Positions 10,809 through 23,030 of a DNA stretch of 64,000 nt are shown piece by piece. The position numbers and the translations under genes were made by a program. A model generated the notes under the pieces. That model did not search any database and had not been told where the DNA came from. It saw only the letters and a list, made by a program, of their open reading frames with translations. Each line of letters opens with the position of its first letter. The stretch's first letter is position 1. This DNA comes from Bursaphelenchus xylophilus (lineage: Eukaryota; Nematoda; Chromadorea; Rhabditida; Aphelenchoididae), in NCBI GenBank assembly GCA_904066235.2, contig CAJFCV020000002.1, forward strand, positions 5,208,001 through 5,272,000. Reading direction: 5' to 3'.

Positions 10809-13272
10809 TCAAACGCAAGTGGGCTCCCCCTGGATTACCACAAAGGCGTAGATGAAAAGGAATATGAGGAAGATGACCGGGTACATCACTTTGAAGAACT
10901 CGTCCAGCCATCTGCTCAGCTTATGCAGGCGTTTACTCTCAATCAGCAAACGAACAGTCTTGTCCACACCCAACGAAGCACTCTCGTTTTCCACCAGTTT
11001 TCGCTGAAAATGAATTCTGCCACATTCAAAATATACTTGTAGTTACGCACCATCAATTAAAAATTTAAATTGTCAAAAAAGTTTTTCTACTCTTGATTTT
11101 AAATATTAAAATGTAATTAGGGAGTTATGTCATCCATTACTGAGTCAGTTTGACTTCTACAACCCCGCGGTAAACCCAATAAAGGTAAGTAATCAAGCAG
11201 TAACAGCTTATGCTTATTCGATTATAAACGTGGACGTCAAATTCAAAGCGTAACATCAAAGTATATGTTTAAGGGACTACAGCTTTGGCAGTGTAGGCCC
11301 ATATCGTCAATTTAGGCTCACCTTTTCTTTGCTCATATTCTCCAGCCTGATCACGATCAAAGCTTGCAACATTGTGGAGAAAACAAATGACGCCGTGAAT
11401 CCGAACCAAATATCAATGGCCTGAAAGTAAGACCTGTAAGGAATATGACCAACGTGTGGCACAAATGTTTTGATAAAAAGGAGACAACATCTAGATTAGA
11501 ATTTTCTAAAAGATCTACCGATTAACTTTGAGTTCACAAAATGATGATTTACACTCCTATTGATTTACATATTTTGATAATCTTCTACTGTTTTTATCCA
11601 AGGACGTTTCTAACCTAAAACTAGAAATCTGATGTAATCCAAATTTGAAGAAATCTTTATATACCTTGCAAACGGGTCAGTCTACCGTCCACTTACCTTG
11701 ATATAAGAAACCTTGGGCAATGTATCCTTAGCCGCATTACTCTCTGCACTCAAGGTTAAGAAGACAGTCAACGCAACGAAGATCCTCCCCTCAACAAACT
11801 CTTCCGGTAGCCAAACACTGATCCAGGAGAACACAACACAAGTTGCTGTGGGAACATATGTCTGCGCTATATGATATCCAATATTTCTTTTCAGATAAAA
11901 TCTCGCCTCCAGGCAAGTAAAGTTGCCAGTCTTCCTCCTTGCATCGCATACTGTGCTTTCGTAGCTGGTAATATGAAGCTCGGGCAATTGAATGTTCCTA
12001 TTCACTCGAATGGCGTCACGTTTTATCGGGAACCATTGGAAGACTACGGTATCTTGAGTCATTGCGACTTGAATAAACAGTTATTTTACTCCGAACAATG
12101 TGTAACTTACTAGAACTTATCTGGAGGATCAAAGTTTGAGAGTCGTGGGGGTACTTGCACAGAACCAGATGACTCTTGGGCTTCAAATAAACTCTAAAAG
12201 TGCACATGGAATTACTCATGTAATTCTGTATTTACCTGGCTTCAAAAAAGACCTCTCCTTCTGGGAAAACGAACATGTAAAAGTTAAGATAAGTAACCCG
12301 ATGGAAGAAGCTCTCCATGCTGTTGATAAAGACAGCGTCCGGCCTCCACAGTCTTTTCAAATAACCCTCTTCTGTAATCAAAATTGGGCCACTCAATCCA
12401 TGCGCCAGTCTGGGGTCTCTCCAAGCCATTCTTAGCCACATATCCATGTCAAAATCCTGAAATAAATATAATAATTTGAATTCTCAGTTAAGGCAACATA
12501 AATATGTTTCCATAAAGAAGACGGCGTACCATAGTTGTCAACTCAAAGTTTGAGACGGATTGAACATGAATTCCGACTCTAACATTGACAGTTTTGTTCT
12601 CATTGATGATCGGCGGAGATCTAGTAATTACAAATTTACAATAGTCGTTGGCATTTACCTTGCGTCATACTTTAGCTTCTTCATTAGCGGATTCAAGAAC
12701 GTTGATGCAAAAGGTTTCTGCCCAGTTTTTCCCATGGTATCAAACGACTTGAGAATGTGATCAATTTCCTTGTCTTCGGTCAGAGACTTCTCCATACTCC
12801 GGTTGTTATTCTCGTTGAATAAACTCACATCAATCCCAATTGGACCTGCAAAAGTAATTTAGATAGTTTTGGAATCTACCTGAATGCTTGACGAGTTGCA
12901 AAGCATCTTCTGACATAGTCTCGTTACTCCCCAAACCCACCTCATCAACCCCATCCAACTGTAATTCCATACAAACATCTTCCAAACGAACAGCCACATA
13001 CGCATATCTTCGCATTATTTCCGTTGCTTTTTCAACACCAAAAGCTGGGTCGATGTCATCAACACTCAAGTAGTATATCCTCCTGGAGATGTACTAATAA
13101 CTACTATCGCATTTCCTTCTCTTACCTCTGCAGTGCAATATTTATCTTGAAAATTCTTTAAGTGAACTCCAATGGACTTCATCCCGTTGATGGATTGAAT
13201 CCACAACGGTTCATAGCTGAGTTGTGGGTCGCAATATCCAATTATGGAACCAAGGAATACCCAGAGCAACAT
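10809..13272 (-). CDS. pentameric ligand-gated ion channel lacking Cys-loop cysteines
   Basis: Neurotransmitter-gated channel subunit of the glycine/GABA/glutamate-chloride class, 535 aa. Exons: 13126-13272, 12880-13093, 12659-12845, 12530-12620, 12236-12456, 12111-12193, 11697-12067, 11322-11420, 10809-11003. Seen: a signal peptide; about 180 residues of unassigned extension; ligand-binding core with DFDMDMWLRMAWRDPRL; the second, loop-C disulfide typical of glycine-type receptors (STVC...NFTC) followed by RNIGYHIAQTYVPT; M1; M2 with FVALTVFLTLSAES and LPKVSYIKAIDIWFGF; a very short M3-M4 loop; M4 ending five residues before the C-terminus. Where the family has the Cys-loop (C-x13-C around FPMD), this protein has Ser and Leu (around YPHDSQ). 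The selectivity region reads E-G-R instead of P-A-R, so ion preference cannot be read directly. The ligand is unknown. The first intron is only 32 nt and is the least certain junction. Confidence 0.9.
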
Positions 13273-13462
13273 CTTTGTGGGCTTACCTTGACTTCATGAT
13301 CAACAAAAAGAGATGGGGGCTGGTTTTAATTAGATTAGGCGACGCTCGAATTCCTCAGCGATTCTAACAAGTATATTTATTCGAAATAAATAACAATTAT
13401 GTGGACACAGACCCTTTGAGATAACTTATCACCTGATATAAAACAGAGAAAGAATAGAAGTG

Positions 13463-16400
13463 TTAGAGATGAGTCTCCTGGGCGTCGCTGCTCAGCACGA
13501 TCCGCAGGGTTTCACTTATTCGTCGTTGAGAAAGAGTGTTGGGGGTCACCGGTTTGCTGAAATTAAAACATAAGCCAAGGAACACCTTGCTTAGATTTGA
13601 TGTACAAAAGAATCGCAACTTTGAACTTAATGTCAAAAGCGTATGTGACATTTTGTCACGAATATTTTTTATTGGTATTCTGCTGTTTTCCAATTAAGAA
13701 AAACTCACCCTGGGTCATAAGAGATGGTTGTAGGTACAGTTACTCTGAAATGAGCGGATTTACATCAACTATGTTGTTTTAGTGGACCACAATATCTAAA
13801 CGGAAACTCGGGGTCAACGATGGCCCCTCTTCAGCCGAGAAGGCCCCGGAGACTGAGCTCGGGAGGTGGGCGAACTGCTGGACGAGACAAACACAAATCT
13901 AAAACACGGACAACTACATACACTACATTCACGGGACAACAAAGAAAGGCGGAAAAAAAAGTTTACTTGGAGGGAGTGAAGACGAGATCATGGCCGATGG
14001 CGGAGGATCTCGCGGTCATCGAGGGAAACGCGTCGTCCAATAATATTATACATTCGTCTAGATTACAGACATCGGAAATGGAGTGATTGTGTTCTTGATG
14101 GCGGGAAATACGGAACGTCCCTTCTTCGGAGTTGCTCACATCTAAATCATGTAATGACTCGATTTTATCGCCTTCAAAGAGTCGAAAGACAGCGAACTTA
14201 CAATCAAGAAACCTCCAATCTGGTCCTGGTTCGTAGGGTAACATGGGATGTTCACACAACAGCTTCTGTATGGTATTTCTGGCATAAGACAGCTCTGTTT
14301 CGGCCTCCAAACTGATGACTCCAATCTCAAAACCCGTATCTTTTAGTCGGTCGATGGAATCCCGATACATATCATAGTCGTGTCTGCCCACGACGATCAC
14401 CGGGACATGCATGAAGACGGAGGTGTTGGCAGTTGCGGAGTCCAGACCCGATCTTGAATTGCGCACCGCCTTGCGAGTCACGGCCGGCGTACAGACCACT
14501 TTCTTGTCTCTTTTCAACATGGGGACCTGCAAAGACAGGACAACGAATTAATGGGTAATTTTATTATTAATGGTACCACATCGAGTTACACTCACTTTGC
14601 TGTGGAAGTTCATTTTTATTATTGATGGGGCCAGAAGACAGGGCTCTCCATCAACTTGCATGGGAATTGGCTTTAATGTTACCACTCGCACTTTGGAGCA
14701 TTGCGCAATCCTCTCGCCCTTACCTCCCATTTGTAAGGCCGCCTGGAGTAATTAGATTGTTACTTTTCTTAAGTATTTAACGGCATGATATCATTTCAAA
14801 ACAATAAAAACGTCATGTAAAACTTTCTTAATCTTTTGAAAATTAAGTTTACTTACCAAGGTGGCAGTTGTAAACCCGAGAACTTCGATCTTCCCATCAC
14901 AACTGGAAGGCTTCAGCCATTCCTCATTGGAATCACTGCCCCAAGGGATAGTCCCACCTGCGTAATAGGAGATGTTGTGAAACAAAACACAATGGAATTT
15001 AAATTCTCGGATCTTGTGAGTAATATCAACCCCATCACATTCGATTGTGATGAATTCTGAGAGGTCCTTCCAAGTTCTTTTGAACAAATCGATGGTCCCC
15101 AGTCCTCCATAAGCGATTCTGTTCTTGAAGCGGGAGTTTAGCATTTGAGGATTGGCACCTAAAGAAGACAGATTAAAAAGGAATCTCTCCGTAGGGAGAA
15201 TAATGAGAATCGTCGCAAAATTGGCGCAGTGTCACCAAATCTGTGGCTAGCTGTCGCAAAGCAATGATGGGCGATTTCAAGGCGCAACGATTCCTTATTA
15301 TTTTCCCGACCGACTAATATTAGACATGATTCCTACTTCTTGAATGATGGAATTGCAAAGCCACATGAGCATCAGCACCAATACTAAAGTAGTTGTTCAT
15401 GACAGTCAAAGGGAGGGCGGATTGAAGAGCATCATTTAGCTGAGGGTCGTCATGGCTGTTGTCCGTCACATATTGATTGTTATTGGGGGTTACATCCAAC
15501 TTCCATCTGTCCAAGTATGTCACACTGGTCTCATGCATAACTGCGTTCAATAATTCGGCCAATGGTTCATCACTGAACATTCCTCCCCAACCCATACACC
15601 GAGAAAGATCATTTCCAGTGCCTAAGGGCATTAACGCCATTGGTGGATAGGCTGCCCAATTTAGTTGGTCTAGCGTTGATAAGACCCATCCTACAGTACC
15701 GTCGCCGCCGCAGACTAAGATCCGAAGCTGTGTGCCCACTTTTCTGAACATCTCTAACCTAAAAACGTTGTTATAGACATTCACCTTTAAGATATACGTA
15801 AGGATGGTGCGATAACACATATTTCGTCTTCTCTGGCAAAATCCCGTTTTCTTGGCTAGAGAGCTCGGAGCTCCAATAAATTCCAAGTTTTTGACTCAGT
15901 TGCGTAACATTTCACAATACTGCGCATTTTTTTTAAATTCTTTCTCTACTCGTAAGTCGAGAATTTCGAATTTCTTGGCTAACAATAAGGTCTCTTCAGC
16001 CAAGAAATCAGAACATTTTGCGAATCAAAGCGAAAATTTTCAGATCGGATCATCCTTATATGCAAAAATACATATTAATAAAAGAATATTTCGAACTTAC
16101 CCGTATTTCGGCCCTTTGAGGGCTGTAATATCAAAGACTTGTCGTGGATTTAACAGCCAACAGAGAGTGTGCAAAGCCTTGGATCCCTTATTCCCTCCAC
16201 TTTTTGGATTCACAAACACTAACAATGGCTGGGAAGGTCCCGCAATCGACGCATCCATGGGCTTCACGATAAAAGGTCGGTACTTTCTCCTGGCCGGCTT
16301 TTTCATCGATTTTCCATGACGTTTCCGTTGATGGGACAACCTCAATAACCAGCTGGGCGGGAGAATCATATCCCTCAGAGCGCCTCGATCACACTTCTCT

Positions 16401-18955
16401 TCGAATCTTTGTAACGAAAAACATGAACGCTTGTTGTGGTAGGACAATTTACACCATGAACAAGTGATCGCGATTACTTCCTAAAATCCGAATCAAGTAT
16501 TTTTAATGGTATTTACCTTTTCTCTAAACATTTTTTGTTGGAAACTCTTGTGACATTGCTGACATCGCCCTTCCATTTTCCATCGATGGACCCAATGATG
16601 TTTAGTCAACGAATCCCAGATGTCTTTGGAGGGATTTCGCTTCAACGCCGAGTCTCTAAACGTGGTCTTGCATACCAAATTCATCTGAAAATAAAAATAT
16701 CTTTATATTAATTTGCATGAAAATTCATGTTTAATGGACCACATACCTTGGCCAATAATGGAAAACAAGCAGTGTGTGCTACTATATGACAAGCAGCACA
16801 TCTTCGTTTCTCCCCAACTTTTTCGCAATCCTTTTCTCCAATATAACACTCGGTATCCGTGGACGTTGATGCGCTGCCCGGACCACTTGAGGGGATCCAG
16901 ATATGTTCTGCTGCCATTAACTAAAAGGATGATTATTACAGCCTGAGGGTATCTTACATTGTCATCAAGCCAATATCTACTCGTTCGGTGTTTGGAGACG
17001 CTTTTTTGTTCATTGTCTTGTAAAGCTGCCGCTCTTTTTACTACCGGTGATTTGGCCAGGGCTTTTCTGAAAATTAAGCAATTAGAAAAATATTGTAGAT
17101 CGGAAAGATAAGCATCAAAATTAGATTAAATTATATTTTTGAGATCTTTTTGTTTTAGTTCTGTCATCAGTTTTGTATTTTAAATTGTTTATCATCACCG
17201 TTGTACCTAAATATCTCGCTAAGATGCTCGATTCTACTGGGCCTTCTGAGGAGATGATCGGGACTATGAGATGGGTCATGTGACCGGGATCTAGTTGTCT
17301 TAATTGACTCCGCTGGTGTTGCCGGATCCCCTTCTCCAGTGTCCGATCCATTCTCGCTCACATCTCCAGAACTTATACTCCACAACTCAATATCCCTTCT
17401 CAATGTGGACAGATCAACACTATTGCTCCTTGGTGGACTAGAACAGTCGGATGGACTGAGGAAATTATTGTTTTGACAGAATCCCGGAGGCTTCAGCGTG
17501 TCCATTGCTTGAAGCGGAGGATGAGTGTAAGTCGGGGATTTCTCCGTCTCATTATCCGCATCTTCTGTTGGTGGCTGCATACTGTCTGTGTTGAAGAAAA
17601 TGTCATTCTTATTGCGCAAGGCCAAAGGACTGGGAGAGGCAGTGGTGCAAGCAGAACTAAATTTCATTACCTTCTAATCACGGTTTCTCACCTTGTCTCT
17701 CCACTGGTCGGATAACTCGAGCACATTTCACTACTCGTATTTCTTTTCTGATCATTCTCTTCATCCGAACTGATCGATGATACCACAATATCAGGAGTCC
17801 CCATCGTCCTCCGCAACTGCTCTGCTTGAGCATATGTCGGACTTTGTGGAGTATTGACCGATACGGTACTGTTAGTCAGAGTGTTATGACTGTCATCACT
17901 TCGCGGCCAATTTGCCGTTCGATTCCCCAATCTCTTAGCTAGGCGTTTTACAGCTGTCTCAATCTCTAATCGAAGCCGATTCCTTCTGTATTCTGTTCCC
18001 AAGGAGCAGTGTAGGCATGTGTTCTCGAGGTCCAAGCGATCTGGATCAATGATTCCTTTGGAACTGCGTCGAGAATCAAAGGCATAATTAACCAGATCGT
18101 TGGCTTCATCTGGATTTGTTATTAAGATTGATCCTCTTGATTTCCTCCGCCTTTTCCCGTCTTCATTCCCTTCCGAATGAATTCTGGATCGACTCGAAGT
18201 TGAAGGAGATCTTGATCTAAAACAATTTGATCTCCTCTTCGATGCTCTTACCTTTGCTCCGGATCCCAAGAAAGACTAGGCCCTAAGGGCTTCTTCAACG
18301 CCGCAATGCTGGGAATCAGACTGGTCGATGGAAGCGGAGGCGTGGTCGATGACAGTTTTCTGAACTTCGGAAAGAAGAATCCTTTTTTGTGAACTGGAGC
18401 GGTGTTCTCATCAGGTGCTCCTAATGAATTAGAAGGGGAAATATCATGACCAGCCACTGAGGGCGAGTCAAGTGATCTCTTGTCCGTCGGCGACTCCAAC
18501 ATTGAAACAGGGCTCATCGAAGTGTTGGAGCCACATTTATGAGAATGTGTCGATGAATGCGAAATCTTTCTGAGTGCCAGTTTTGCTTGCGAGAATCTCT
18601 TCCTCATCGTCTTTTTGGCCGCTGCACCTGTGGCGGCGATAGACTTTTTCCGCTTGGGCGACTCCTCGCTCCCGTTCTTCGACGTACCCGAGCTACAGGA
18701 ACGTCCGATGACGCCGATACTCGTTTTCCTCGCCGTTCCTCCGAACTGCATACTCGTCTTTTTCCGCAGTCCAAAGAGCCCTGTCGAGGTTAGCGCTGCG
18801 GCCGAGGTCGAAGGCTCGGCATGACTGGAGGGGAAGAAGTATTTCCTGGAGGGAATCGAGGTCTCCGAATTGGCGGGAGATGTAGAACACGTATTGTTGT
18901 CGCCGCCGATCGACGTGGACGGACTTATGAGTCCCTTCCCGTGGTAGTCATTCAT
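13463..18955 (-). CDS. diacylglycerol kinase, zeta/iota (RdgA) type
   Basis: Phosphorylates diacylglycerol to phosphatidic acid and so damps DAG signalling. Thirteen exons: 18252-18955, 17692-18216, 17207-17656, 16958-17066, 16747-16920, 16517-16684, 16101-16480, 15337-15758, 14857-15158, 14596-14742, 14202-14526, 13967-14141, 13463-13556; total 3975 nt, 1324 aa. Order: about 560 residues of Ser-rich basic sequence; two C1 domains (EHIWIP... with RRCAACHIVAHTACF, then HHWVHRWKMEGRCQQCHKSF...); a basic MARCKS-like stretch (HQRKRHGKSMKKPARRKYRP); catalytic domain LLVFVNPKSGGNKGSK, CGGDGTVGW, PLGTGNDLSR, NNYFSIGADAHV; accessory domain with VDGEPCLLAPS; then RISRHQEHNHSISDV. The last exon ends in ETHL, a class I PDZ ligand like the ETAV of mammalian zeta. 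The ankyrin repeats expected before it are absent. C. elegans dgk-5 is the likely counterpart. Confidence 0.93.
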
Positions 18956-20295
18956 TTTGATTTGTCATCCACTCGATTCAACCAAATATATTGCACTTTA
19001 CACCAGTTTAAAGAGATATGTCGTTACTCCGAGATATGTTGAGCGGTTCGTTGTTTTAATTCGTCCATCTATTGCTTAAATCTACACCACGTAAAGTCCA
19101 AGGTAATCGCGGAAATCCATAAACGCGAACTCCGTTTTTTCTCATTCAAAGGGGATTTTCGGGGGGAAAACAAATCTAGAAATTTTAGAAATCTTAACAG
19201 ACAGTCCAGTGATTCAGCATGCGCTCCCCCATAATGCTTAGCTCGAATTTCAACGTCCGGAACGTGGAATGCAAGGAGGGGAGGGGTTGTCTTAAAAACG
19301 TCGTTGCATAAAATCTTGGGAAAATCCCCGAGAAACAAAACAATTTGCACGTTCAAAACCCGAGACAAGACCGAATGGAAACAGCAAATTAGCAAATTAC
19401 AAGAGCGCTGGAACCAAAAGAACAACGCCTAACAGAGGTACAGGTCAAGAAGATAAGGACCCCGCCCGAAACTGTCAAACCCCGCACTGCCCCACCAAAC
19501 TGAGGCCCAAAAAAGCGGCCCGAGCCTTCTTCCAACTTTTAAATACATTGCATTTTTAATCAGCCTAAGACCGCGAAAACATTAGCAAATATCAGGGATG
19601 AAGAACAATATCCCGCAGAACGAAGGGCAAAAGATTCAAGACATGAACACTTAAAATGCCTTAGGGCCATCCTGAGTGGGGCTAACAATGGAGTCAGCGC
19701 CGAGGAAGGAAAGATTGCCGCAAAAATTCATTTGCCAATCATAGAAAGGGGGGGGGGATAATCCGGACAAAGCGGTCGACAGCCCAAGGTGAGGAAGACC
19801 CGAGGAAAAGATACAAATGAAGAGAACTCTACGCTCAAATCCCCCTCTCCCTGAGCCTCATGGCCGCCTTAAATGGCCTCAATTTGGAGTCGGCTGATCA
19901 GTTGGAAAAGGTCCCGCCGATCGGACCTCAGCCTTCTGAGGGAATTCTCCATCATATGTGGCACGTGTAAGTGTAGACTTAAGACCCTAATGAACATCTC
20001 GCCGTCAATTTTTATGTTTTAATCCGCTTTTATTCGCGAACAAGATATACCCCCTCATCCGCTGGTAAGTGCTTCGAAAGGAGAAAAAACAAATATTTGT
20101 AATAAGTAATTGCGGCTATGTAATTCGATTACGATTCCGCCGATGTAATGCAGTTACGGGAACGCATACTCCAGAAATCATATTTGGAGCGTAATCTCTT
20201 AATTGTTGACTTTTTGTTTGGTTGTTTGCAAATGTTTCTGACATTTCCGTATCCAAGAAACCGCGGCCTGACCTCCGACAAAAGAAGGAACTCAC
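18956..20295. other. interval between the two putative 5' ends of the diacylglycerol kinase gene
   Basis: About 1.3 kb. An in-frame stop lies just upstream of the ATG at 18955, so that exon is a first exon and this interval should hold its promoter. For transcripts starting further upstream it would be intron. A run of about ten G lies at 19748-19757. Minus-strand open frames here (for example 19069-19425) show no coding character. Confidence 0.45.
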
Positions 20296-23030
20296 CGCCA
20301 ATGGTCTGAAAGTTCGGGGAACATGTTACGCAATTGGTCATGTGTGAGATCGGGATTGGAGATGGAGAAGCGGCTGCGGAAGTTCTGCCGTTCCGACTCC
20401 ACTATTTCGTCAAGGGCGTCGTCGCTGAGCAGGTCCTCATCGGATTCGTCGGAATCTTCTGAAAAAATTATTATAAAAAAGATGACTTTAAAGGCCTCAG
20501 GTAAAATAATAAAACTGTCAAAGTTTTCACAATTTATTTACTTTGATGCCATACTCAAAAATTTTAGCTCGTACTTTTCAAAAAAGTCTGAGATATGACA
20601 CAAAAACTTTGATATCTCTGCAAGTTTGGCCCGGTAGAAAAATTATTTCTTTTGTCATTTTTTGTTGTCCGCCCTTCAAACATTGTGTTATGTATAGTTC
20701 AAAATTCCAAAACTGTCTGCATTTGTTCCAAATTTTTCGCTGAAATTTTTAACAATCTCTTTGAATTGAAGGCAAAATATCTGTAAAAATCCTGCTTCAG
20801 TTTAGACCAAATTTCCAAAAAATTGCACAGCCGTGAATTAGCCCTTTCCCATAAGAATTGACGTTACAAAAACCGGATATAACTCAGTAAAAACAAGTTA
20901 TTATGTAATAAAATAAATCATACCGAAATGCCGATGATCCCATTCTTCATCACTCAGACTACTCTCTTGTGAGATGCTGTCGTCATCGCATTCCACTGGA
21001 GAGGTCGAGGAATTAGAAGAAGTGACCCTTTGACCCTCATCCTTATCATTATGTCTGTCCAGGGAGAGCTGAAGGAGATTGGAATGGAGGTCGTGCCACA
21101 TGGCGATGGCCCCAACCAATCTTCTGGACACCATTTTATCGTATAACATGGTGTGTTGTGATCCCATCCTGCGCAAGGGACCTATAACATGTTGATAATA
21201 AAATTTGAAAAGAAAAAATAATAAAAATTAGAAATATAAGCAAAAAGAATAAAAATTAGAAATATTGATATTAAGATAAGCCGATCCCCACCTCGTCGAT
21301 ACCATTTCTTCCGTGGCGGAGCGCTGTGAGATCGAGCATTTTGAAAAGCAAACTGTTTCCGCCTTTGTTCAGCGTCGAACATAGAACGCTGAAAAAAAGA
21401 ATCGTTAAGACAAAGGGATCCGCTGAATTGTTTTCGTTGTTCACCCCCTTTACAGCAAATGTTTGGCTCTGATTTCCCACTAATGAGCGATTCCCCTTAT
21501 CAATGTGTGACGCTTCCTCGGGGGAGGCCACGAAAATTTGCACAGCTGAACAGCAACTTGCAGATTCTAAACAATTACTTCGTCCAGATCAACACAACTC
21601 CGTCGCGGCTTGTGGAAGAAAGGGCCCAGTGTGGCGATGGAGAAGCGACGTTCTTCCATCAGACTCCAGAAGTGGGGTCGTTGCAGAGATGCAGAGAACG
21701 ACGAGCAGCCAGGCTAGATCAGCTCCACTAATTAATATCCGAAAGGTCCGCCAAACACGCCGAACTCGATGCCGTGCGTCCGGGACGCCGTAACACCGGA
21801 AATGCACTGGTCCGGTTCAGAAGACACGACCATAAGTTTAAATATAACGTGGCTTTCCTCTGCTCGCGGCTTCAGGTCAGGAGACTACCAACAGCGGAGA
21901 GGAGAGGCCAGAAGACATTTCCGAACACAATTATTGAAAGAGAGAGTCTTATAATGCTGGGCGCTGTAAGTGCCTTCCTGACCTTTTGGATCAAGAATAG
22001 CGTGAGGAGCGGCGTCATGGCTTCAGATTACAGAGGTCTCACACAGCTCTAAGGGGACGTCACAGAACTAACGGATGACGGGGCCAGAAACGGGCGTTAA
22101 GATATGCCATAACAACCCCTGTTAATACTAACTTAAACTTGAATTAAATAAACCTTTGTATATTTCGATTATTGTCAATTCCAAGTACGATTAAAACCGA
22201 AAATTCCCAAACCGATGGACCGGAAGTCCCAATGTGGAATTCTCAAAAATCCCTTTCAAAAAAATCAAAAACAGAAAGCGCTGAACGACGGAAAGGAAAC
22301 CGCTGATAAGAACGATGACGGCATCAAACCTTTCCCCTCAGGGCTTGCTCATCGGATTATGGAAATTTGAAAGCAAAGGATTGGAATCAGAATCCAACAA
22401 TAAAATATGCAGAGAACTTACGGTGGAATCACGGCCGAGAAACAGACAGCACAGCCATTGAGCCAACCCACACATACATATCACGTGTCAGCACCGCATG
22501 GACTGATACGGCGCTGCGATCCGTTGCGCCGAAACTCGGCGCGCAGAGGGATGTTGAACCCGATTATCAGCAGGTTTAAGGGAACCCGAGGAGGTCGCGC
22601 GACTTTCTCTCTTCTCTCGCACGTCGCTCTGGGTTCGTCGCAGTCTCTCGATTGGGGTGTGGGAGCGAAGATGGAGGAGGAATATTGGGGGGAGAAGAGG
22701 ACGACGACTACGCGCGATCGATGTCTGCGTCTGTTCCCGGGTCGCTCCTTGCCCCTTTCTCGGCTGCCCGCTTCCTCCCGAAAGAATCCCCCTTTCACAC
22801 CCTCAGGGCAACTTCTTGCAGCGGTTGCGATAACGTGATTCAAAGGGAGCCAATTGTGCGAATTCCTAATTCGATTTGATTTCTCCTTGTTTTCCGCTGA
22901 ATGAACGGGAATTCTCGTTCATCTTCTCGGTAACAGACATTTTAATCTTCTTTTTCCCGCGAAAAATATTATAGCTTCGGATCCCCTTTGAACTTACCCC
23001 TCTGGGCACATCACCTTGTTGATCAGCCAT
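20296..23030 (-). CDS. upstream exon set, probably alternative 5' exons of the diacylglycerol kinase gene
   Basis: Four splice-linked exons in one frame: 22998-23030 (ATG start, MADQQGDVPRG), 21292-21388, 20924-21181, 20296-20458. They encode about 184 residues: a basic segment (MFDAEQRRKQFAFQNARSHS), a hydrophobic patch (RRLVGAIAMWHDLHSNLLQL), then an acidic stretch (EDSDESDEDLLSDD) leading to NFRSRFSISNPDLT. The last exon ends with a GTGAG donor in phase 2 and no terminal exon or stop is found before the kinase exons. The kinase second exon at 18216 accepts exactly phase 2, so joining the two would give a second kinase N-terminus. That junction is inference. If wrong, this is a separate gene with its 3' end unseen. 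I recognise no domain. Confidence 0.55.
21389..22997. other. long intron of the upstream exon set, GC-rich at its distal end
   Basis: About 1.6 kb. Positions 22490-22830 are GC-rich and contain open frames on both strands without splice support or domains. Two copies of CCTCAGGGC lie at 22336-22344 and 22801-22809. I see no RNA gene or complete repeat. Confidence 0.4.

Noticed and set aside
17657..17691. 18-nt intron alternative in the diacylglycerol kinase (acceptor GTGATTAG)
   Set aside because: Too short to splice; the 35-nt alternative ending AAATTTAG restores the frame and has a normal acceptor.
18836..18955. Upstream exon set encoded directly in frame into the kinase first exon
   Set aside because: An in-frame TGA lies just before the ATG at 18955 and no acceptor in phase was found, so joining to the second exon is preferred.
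22407..22879. Several 60-140-codon frames in the GC-rich stretch
   Set aside because: Open on both strands because of base composition; no domains or matching splice phases.
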